Below, in pieces: positions 59,586 to 64,000 of a DNA stretch of 64,000 nt. The notes beneath the pieces are model-generated. The model made no database searches. It was not told where the DNA came from and worked only from the letters and a program-made list of their open reading frames with translations. Origin of the DNA: Paenibacillus sp. CF384. Its GTDB lineage: Bacteria > Bacillota > Bacilli > Paenibacillales > Paenibacillaceae. Where the stretch lies: assembly GCF_900106745.1 (NCBI RefSeq), contig NZ_FNNV01000020.1, positions 87,656 through 151,655 on the forward strand, written 5' to 3'. Position 1 is the first letter of the stretch; each line of letters starts with the position of its first letter. The translations under genes were made by a program, and so were the position numbers.

Positions 59586-60665
59586 TCTGGCAATCGCCGC
59601 AGCCGCTTTCTTCTGATAAGCCGATCCGCGAACGATGGATTCGTCCTTGCGGTTCGATAGAAATCCAAGTTCAACGAGTGTCGCTACCGTGTCGTTCTCC
59701 CTCAACACATACAGATCGCCGAAGGATAGACCATGGCTGCGAAGCCCGCCGACTTCAGTCAACTCATCCTCAATCGCTTGCGCGAGCGGTCTGTCTTTCT
59801 TCTCGGAATAGAAGAAAGTAAGGATGCCAGAGGTTTGTTTCTCCGAGGAATTATAATGAATGCTGACGAACGCATCCGCGTCCGCTTTCTCGCTTATCCG
59901 TACACGCTCCGAGAGCTCCGGTTTCTTGTCCGTCGTCCGCGTCATAATGACCGTAGCGCCTAAGCTTTGCAGTTCCTGCTTGAGATAAGTGGCGGTACTC
60001 AGCGTAAGATCTTTCTCCTTCGTTTCGTACGTTGTTCCGATCATGCCCGGATCATTACCGCCATGTCCGGCGTCAACGACGATGACCTTGCCTCTAAGTC
60101 CCCTGCCGGAATGCTTAGGCGGGACAGCGCCTTTGCCGACGTATGCCTTGGACACCCAGCCCGTTGTACGGCCTGATGTGCGAATTTTAATCCAATCACT
60201 CTGACTGCCCGTAATCGTTATCTGCTCGCCTTGCGACAAGGATCCGACTACCTTATAGCTTACGCCAGGGCCGGAACGAATTCGAAGCGAATCCGCAAGC
60301 ACAGTCGCCGTTGAACCGGGACTTGTACTTACTGTACCGCTCGTAGGCGGCTCGCTTGCCGCCGGGCTGGACTCTTCACCTGCGTTATTCAGCTTGCTGA
60401 GCAGGTAGCCTGCGGCATAACCGGTCAATTTGTTGTGTTTAATTTGAACCCAGCCGTCGCTGTCTTCATCCGTAACCGTAACGACATCGCCTTTATTCAG
60501 CTTGCCGACTACGGAGGATTGCAAAGAAGGCTCGCTGCGTACATTCAGTGCAGAACTGCTGACTTTAGCTTGATAAGGGAATGCCGACGTGGCAGAAACC
60601 AACGAAATACCGAGACTGCCGACCAGAAGTGTAAACATGATTACTAGGCTGATATATCTACGCAT
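59562..60665 (-). CDS. N-acetylmuramoyl-L-alanine amidase with two SH3 domains
   Basis: A 367-residue secreted cell-wall hydrolase cutting the bond between MurNAc and L-Ala. Signal peptide about 1-28, two bacterial SH3 domains (about 37-90 and 120-177, both with the LNVRS/LRIRSGPG pattern), then an Amidase_3 domain from about 192. Zinc ligands include His201 in VVDAGHGGNDPG and His270 in FVSIHYNSS; a Glu of TYETKEKD is the third; catalytic Glu332 lies in LVELGFLSN. The SH3 domains should hold it on the wall. Single-gene unit with its own terminator. Confidence 0.93.
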   Translation of the reverse strand: MRRYISLVIMFTLLVGSLGISLVSATSAFPYQAKVSSSALNVRSEPSLQSSVVGKLNKGDVVTVTDEDSDGWVQIKHNKLTGYAAGYLLSKLNNAGEESSPAASEPPTSGTVSTSPGSTATVLADSLRIRSGPGVSYKVVGSLSQGEQITITGSQSDWIKIRTSGRTTGWVSKAYVGKGAVPPKHSGRGLRGKVIVVDAGHGGNDPGMIGTTYETKEKDLTLSTATYLKQELQSLGATVIMTRTTDKKPELSERVRISEKADADAFVSIHYNSSEKQTSGILTFFYSEKKDRPLAQAIEDELTEVGGLRSHGLSFGDLYVLRENDTVATLVELGFLSNRKDESIVRGSAYQKKAAAAIARGLANYFG

Positions 60666-60805
60666 AGAGTCTCCTTCCAGTGGATAAAAAAGGTAGACTC
60701 TTATTATATCAGCAGTTTGCCGATTAGGGCATCCTATTTTACAAAATAATTAGGTATTGCGAAGGTTGTCGAACAAAGTCGATTCCAAATCATAAACAAA
60801 AGTCC

Positions 60806-61066
60806 CTATCTCTTCTGGATATTCAGACCGAGCTCTTCTGCTCTGGCAAGTGCCTCAGGGGAAAACTTATTCTTACCGTACTTCTGAAGGAACTCTTCTT
60901 CCGTCACCGGCACCCAGCGAAACTCGCGATTCTGATAGACCCATACTTTCTTGCCCCAATCCACGTGAATGGTACGGCTATTCACCTTCTTCACGACGCC
61001 GATTTCGGTAATGACATTCGTATTATTGAACGTTTTCACGCATAGCTTGTTCAACATTTGACTCAT
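60806..61066 (-). CDS. Small hypothetical protein
   Basis: An 86-residue soluble protein: a short beta-rich region (VITEIGVVKKVNSRTIHVDWGKKVWVYQNREFRWVPV) and a helical end (TEEEFLQKYGKNKFSPEALARAEELGLNIQKR). No family recognised. ATG 61066 is preceded by AGGAGG at 8 bases; the longer frame to 61204 is unlikely since it runs through the neighbouring terminator. Confidence 0.65.
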   Translation of the reverse strand: MSQMLNKLCVKTFNNTNVITEIGVVKKVNSRTIHVDWGKKVWVYQNREFRWVPVTEEEFLQKYGKNKFSPEALARAEELGLNIQKR

Positions 61067-61144
61067 CCTATTGTCCTCCTTCTTCATCTTGGTGTTGTTC
61101 CTCATTATACCCGTAAAATAGGCACAATAGCTTATCGCCCGCCA

Positions 61145-61198
61145 AAATAAAAAGTTCGGCAGCACAAGGCGCATCATGCGCGCTTCACTCGCCGAACT
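61145..61198 (-). terminator. Terminator of the methyltransferase gene
   Basis: AGTTCGGC and GCCGAACT frame a hairpin with an inner GCGC/ATGCGC stem; the minus strand continues TTTTTATTTT. Confidence 0.8.
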
Positions 61199-61211
61199 CC
61201 TCAATCGAACG

Positions 61212-61901
61212 CTACAGCTTTCTCCCGAACATGACTACAAAATTATAATACTTGTATACGCAGTCCACATCTGAGAAACCCGCTTCGGTCAACCAGCCAA
61301 GCTGGGTTTGCAAATCCGTCATCCGATCAAGCTTCGTCCGCTCATAAGCGGCTGCGATTTCCGGCTCCGTCAATCCGCTCGCTTCAACCTTCCCTCTCCA
61401 ATCCTCTCTATAGAGAGCATCCACAAAAGGCGTATGTCCCAGCACCTGATCCGCATTGATAAACACGCCGCCCGGCTTAAGATTAGCGAAGCTGTTGCGG
61501 TACAAGGTCAGCTTATCGGTATCGGACAGATGGTGGATCGACAGCCCGGAAACGATAATATCGAACGAGTCTCTCGGGACGAAGGTCGTGTAGTCTTCAC
61601 AGAGATACGTAATATTCGACGAATCCATATGCATGAACCTCGATTTCGCGACGGCTAGCATCTTATCGGATAGATCGATGAGCGTGAGCTTCGCCCCCGG
61701 ATAACGCGCTAATAGAAAGGAAGAGAGCAGCCCTGTTCCCGCACCCAAATCCAAAATCGCAGGTGCCTCCGTTTCAACCTCTGCGAGCGCCGAAGCAACG
61801 CCATAGAAGTCGTCAAAGCAAGGGATTAATTTCCGCCGCTGCTGATCGTAAACGGCTGCTGTTTCATCGAATGTACTGCGCACATGCTCATGTTTCTCCA
61901 T
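61212..61901 (-). CDS. SAM-dependent methyltransferase (class I)
   Basis: A 229-residue class I methyltransferase: motif I ILDLGAGTGLLS (49-60), LTLIDLSDKML as motif II, DIIVSGLSIHHLSD and LKPGGVFINADQV. The substrate is unknown; small-molecule relatives (UbiE/Methyltransf_25 type) are closest in pattern. ATG 61901 with GGGAGGTG at 8 bases is chosen over the frame start at 61991. Monocistronic with its own terminator. Confidence 0.85.
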   Translation of the reverse strand: MEKHEHVRSTFDETAAVYDQQRRKLIPCFDDFYGVASALAEVETEAPAILDLGAGTGLLSSFLLARYPGAKLTLIDLSDKMLAVAKSRFMHMDSSNITYLCEDYTTFVPRDSFDIIVSGLSIHHLSDTDKLTLYRNSFANLKPGGVFINADQVLGHTPFVDALYREDWRGKVEASGLTEPEIAAAYERTKLDRMTDLQTQLGWLTEAGFSDVDCVYKYYNFVVMFGRKL

Positions 61902-62042
61902 GCCCGAACACCTCCCAATAACTGCCTCCATCATACTAGAGCGAATCGAATCCGTGAAATATTCAGTATCTATGAGTTCCATCACTTTCACCTATATGGC
62001 CTGAAGAAATCATCAAAGATGCCATTTTTTTGCTAATTTTTG

Positions 62043-62071
62043 TTGACAATATTCCCCTTCGCGAGTAGAGT
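62043..62071 (+). promoter_or_regulatory. Promoter of the symporter gene
   Basis: Perfect -35 TTGACA (62043-62048), 17-bp spacer, TAGAGT (62066-62071, four of six). It lies 46 bases before the start codon. Confidence 0.65.
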
Positions 62072-62117
62072 GAAAATATATTTCCGACAAAACAACTTGG
62101 ATTAGGAGGATTAAACG

Positions 62118-63482
62118 ATGGGACATATAGACAACAACTTTTTGTCAGCCATTGAAACGAACTGGTACAGCTTTGTTACTTCCATCTTTGTATTCTTGGT
62201 ATTATTCTATCTTGCACGCAAGCGGGTGAGCTTCGGTGCTCGGGTACTGATCGGCCTAGGCATCGGACTTGTAGTCGGCATTCTGTTTCAGAACTTGGAC
62301 TATGACACCAAAGGCATTACAACATTCGGCAGTATCTACATAAGCTTAATTCGGATGCTCGTCGTGCCGCTGGTCTTCATCCTTGTTCTAAACAGTATTT
62401 CATCCTTAACGAACCTGGAGTACTTACGCAAAATCGGCCTTAAAACCTTCGCATGGTTCCTGGGAACGACCGGCGTCGGCTCTATAATCGGCCTAGTGAT
62501 CGCACTTGCGTTCAATCCGGGCAGCGGCATTCAACAAGCGGCACCGGCTGATTTTGAGGCTCGTGAAATCCCGGCCTTCTCTGAAGTTATTCTGAGCCTC
62601 GTTCCTTCGAACCCGATTAACGAAGCAGCTAATGGCAAAGTCGTTCCTGTACTTATCTTCGCAATTTTCCTTGCCGTAGCGATTATCAAGCTCGGATCCA
62701 GAAACGCGGAAACGGTAAAACCTGTCCGTGATCTGATTCAATCGCTCGCTCAAGTGCTTCATCAGGTCGTCAAGTTTATCATTCGGCTCACGCCTTATGG
62801 CGTATTCGCACTGATTGCCGGCGTTACATCCCACTATGGCTGGGAAACGCTGCAGGAGCTCGGAAGTGTAATTATCACCTCTTATGTTGCGCTGATCGTA
62901 CACTTTGTTCTCGTTTTCGGCGGTCTGGTCTTCTTCGTAGCCAAAGTCAATCCCATTCGGTTCTTCCGCAAAATCTATCCGACAATCGCTGTCGCGTTCA
63001 CTACCCGCAGCAGCTATGCAACGCTTCCTGTTAATCTGGATGTCATTACGAAGCGTCTGCACGTGTCGCCGCGTATCGCGAGCTTTGTTGCACCGCTTGG
63101 CGCTTCCGTTAACTTCAATGCATGCGGCGGCATCTGGCCGGCCATTGTCGTTGTCTTTACCGCTCAAGTGTACAGCATTGATCTATCGTTTACGGATTAT
63201 ATCGTACTTGTGCTTGTAAGCATCGTTTCATCAATCGGCGTTGCCGGCGTTCCGGGACCTGCCGTTATCTCGACAACCGTCGTATTGACAGCACTAGGTC
63301 TCCCGCTTGAAGGTATTGCCATTGTTGCCGGTGTAGAAGCACTGATCGACATGGGCCGCACAACGGTCAACGCGACAGGAACAACCGTTACTTCCCTGCT
63401 CGTTGCCAATTCGGAAGACGAGTTTGACCGTGAAGCCTTCAACAATGACAAGGACGACGAAATCTCCCTGCAAACTGCTTAA
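62118..63482 (+). CDS. Dicarboxylate/amino acid:cation symporter (DAACS/GltP-TcyP type)
   Basis: A 454-residue membrane protein with about eight helices and two re-entrant loops. Hallmarks: FTTRSSYATLPVNLDVITKRL (the serine-rich hairpin HP1), SFVAPLGASVNFNACGGIWPAIVVVFTAQ in helix 7, and GVAGVPGPAVISTTVVLTALGLP (HP2) with DMGRTTVNATGTTVTSLLVA. Family members take up glutamate, aspartate, C4-dicarboxylates, serine or, in the TcyP branch, cystine, driven by sodium or protons. The exact substrate is uncertain. AGGAGG lies 8 bases upstream of the ATG. Monocistronic. Confidence 0.9.
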   Translation: MGHIDNNFLSAIETNWYSFVTSIFVFLVLFYLARKRVSFGARVLIGLGIGLVVGILFQNLDYDTKGITTFGSIYISLIRMLVVPLVFILVLNSISSLTNLEYLRKIGLKTFAWFLGTTGVGSIIGLVIALAFNPGSGIQQAAPADFEAREIPAFSEVILSLVPSNPINEAANGKVVPVLIFAIFLAVAIIKLGSRNAETVKPVRDLIQSLAQVLHQVVKFIIRLTPYGVFALIAGVTSHYGWETLQELGSVIITSYVALIVHFVLVFGGLVFFVAKVNPIRFFRKIYPTIAVAFTTRSSYATLPVNLDVITKRLHVSPRIASFVAPLGASVNFNACGGIWPAIVVVFTAQVYSIDLSFTDYIVLVLVSIVSSIGVAGVPGPAVISTTVVLTALGLPLEGIAIVAGVEALIDMGRTTVNATGTTVTSLLVANSEDEFDREAFNNDKDDEISLQTA

Positions 63483-63501
63483 GTAGAAATATTCAAAGAA
63501 C

Positions 63502-63540
63502 AGCCCTCCCGTCCATCTATGGACGCTGGAGGGCTTTTTG
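63502..63540 (+). terminator. Terminator of the symporter gene
   Basis: AGCCCTCC pairs with GGAGGGCT, with an inner TCCAT/ATGGA stem, followed by TTTTTG, 20 bases past the stop. Confidence 0.9.
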
Positions 63541-63583
63541 CATCCTTCCGGTAAACTTCGCTCCACGTTTCATGCTGCATGTT

Positions 63584-63770
63584 CTAACGAACCGTACGGC
63601 GCTTATATGCCCGTAAATGACTCCGCAAACATGCTAACGAACCGTAGAGGCTTTATTCGGCGGTTTGGTGTAGTTCTGATCCAGTTATCTCGATCTAATG
63701 CCCTACGGTTCGTTAGATTTTCAAAACCCCGAAATTCGATCAACTAACGCCCCCACGGTTCGTTAGAATT
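63584..63770. repeat. Nested inverted array of the word CTAACGAACCGT
   Basis: CTAACGAACCGTA occurs in direct orientation at about 63584 and 63634, then as ACGGTTCGTTAG at about 63705 and 63756. The two outer and the two inner copies can pair, giving a nested cruciform. The inner pair (63634-63716) resembles the element at 32899-32950. No gene is visible between 63540 and the window end. Confidence 0.8.
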
Positions 63771-63853
63771 TCACCACATACAAGAGAGAGTGTACGAGGT
63801 AAGATCAGTACGATATGAATGCTGAGATATGTTCATTTCTATTAATCCAGATG

Positions 63854-63932
63854 GCCGTCGAGACTTTATCTACAGCCAGCCGAAAGGGCAGCCAATTGGC
63901 TGCCCCAGGCTGTCGAGAAAGTCTCGACAGCC
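63854..63932. repeat. Hairpin cluster: GGCTGTCGAGA stem and a 20-bp palindrome
   Basis: GGCTGTCGAGA (63908-63918) and TCTCGACAGCC (63922-63932) form a perfect 11-bp hairpin; a variant arm GCCGTCGAGA lies at about 63854. Between them GGGCAGCCAATTGGCTGCCC (63886-63905) is an exact palindrome. CTTTGTT follows, so the last hairpin may also terminate transcription. Confidence 0.75.
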
Positions 63933-63976
63933 TTTGTTATATCCTCATAATTTAACACGACACCGCGTTAATATAG

Positions 63977-63982
63977 TATAAT
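63977..63982 (+). promoter_or_regulatory. Possible -10 at the right edge
   Basis: TATAAT in an AT-rich stretch; TTAACA lies 19 bases upstream. It may belong to a gene beyond the window. Very tentative. Confidence 0.25.
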
Positions 63983-64000
63983 ATAAGTAACAAATAACAA

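Overview
The window looks like a chromosomal segment of a Gram-positive, spore-former-type Firmicute, most likely Paenibacillus or a close relative. Pointers to this are strong AGGAGG ribosome sites, Bacillus-type gene sets (kimA, mmg/prp genes, nup genes, SorC-type deoR), YesM/YesN-type two-component systems beside carbohydrate ABC transporters that lack their own ATPase, lipoprotein signal peptides, and PadR/DUF2812 and HxlR cassettes. No rRNA, tRNA, CRISPR array, phage or insertion sequence was seen. Assignments come from reading translations and motifs; no database search was possible.

Layout, left to right. 1-4.4 kb: a phosphoesterase cut by the window edge, an MgtC-like membrane protein, histidinol phosphatase and the potassium importer KimA. 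4.4-4.8 kb: a 113-bp tandem repeat array. 4.8-13.0 kb: a seven-gene operon on the minus strand that joins short-chain beta-oxidation (two acyl-CoA dehydrogenases, thiolase, 3-hydroxyacyl-CoA dehydrogenase) to the methylcitrate cycle (PrpB, PrpC, PrpD). 13.1-22.5 kb: ankyrin protein, two DinB proteins, a TPR glycosyltransferase, a 1251-residue secreted repeat protein, an MFS pump and QueF. 22.5-29.5 kb: nupN-nupO-nupP-nupQ-deoR-deoC for nucleoside uptake and deoxyribose-phosphate breakdown. 29.9-35.4 kb: an MFS pump, a MarR/siderophore-interacting-protein pair, CBS and small proteins, and a membrane/XRE/DUF4386 operon. 35.6-44.7 kb: a sugar-sensing and uptake cluster (response regulator, histidine kinase, membrane-tethered binding protein, two solute-binding lipoproteins, two permeases). 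44.8-49.8 kb: an atypical kinase, a redox/efflux pair controlled by HxlR, and a PadR-DUF2812 pair. 49.8-54.0 kb: an iron-siderophore ABC transporter with Fur-like boxes. 54.2-64 kb: an OatA-like acyltransferase, a GH99/WbsX-like protein, a DUF4157 protein, an amidase, a methyltransferase and a dicarboxylate/amino-acid symporter.

Three points stand out. First, the two acyl-CoA dehydrogenases of the fatty-acid operon have complementary motif losses: one lacks the R-x-Q-F-G segment, the other lacks the catalytic glutamate and the N-terminal FAD motif. This suggests a heteromeric enzyme. Second, the leader of the main sugar-binding lipoprotein gene (41394-41486) folds into a long stem whose 3' arm is the ribosome site and is followed by a T-rich tract. 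Third, several intergenic regions carry short, locus-specific words repeated in direct and inverted orientation (4.4, 22.6, 32.7, 32.9, 54.0, 63.6 and 63.9 kb), and at least two of these families recur at distant sites in the window.
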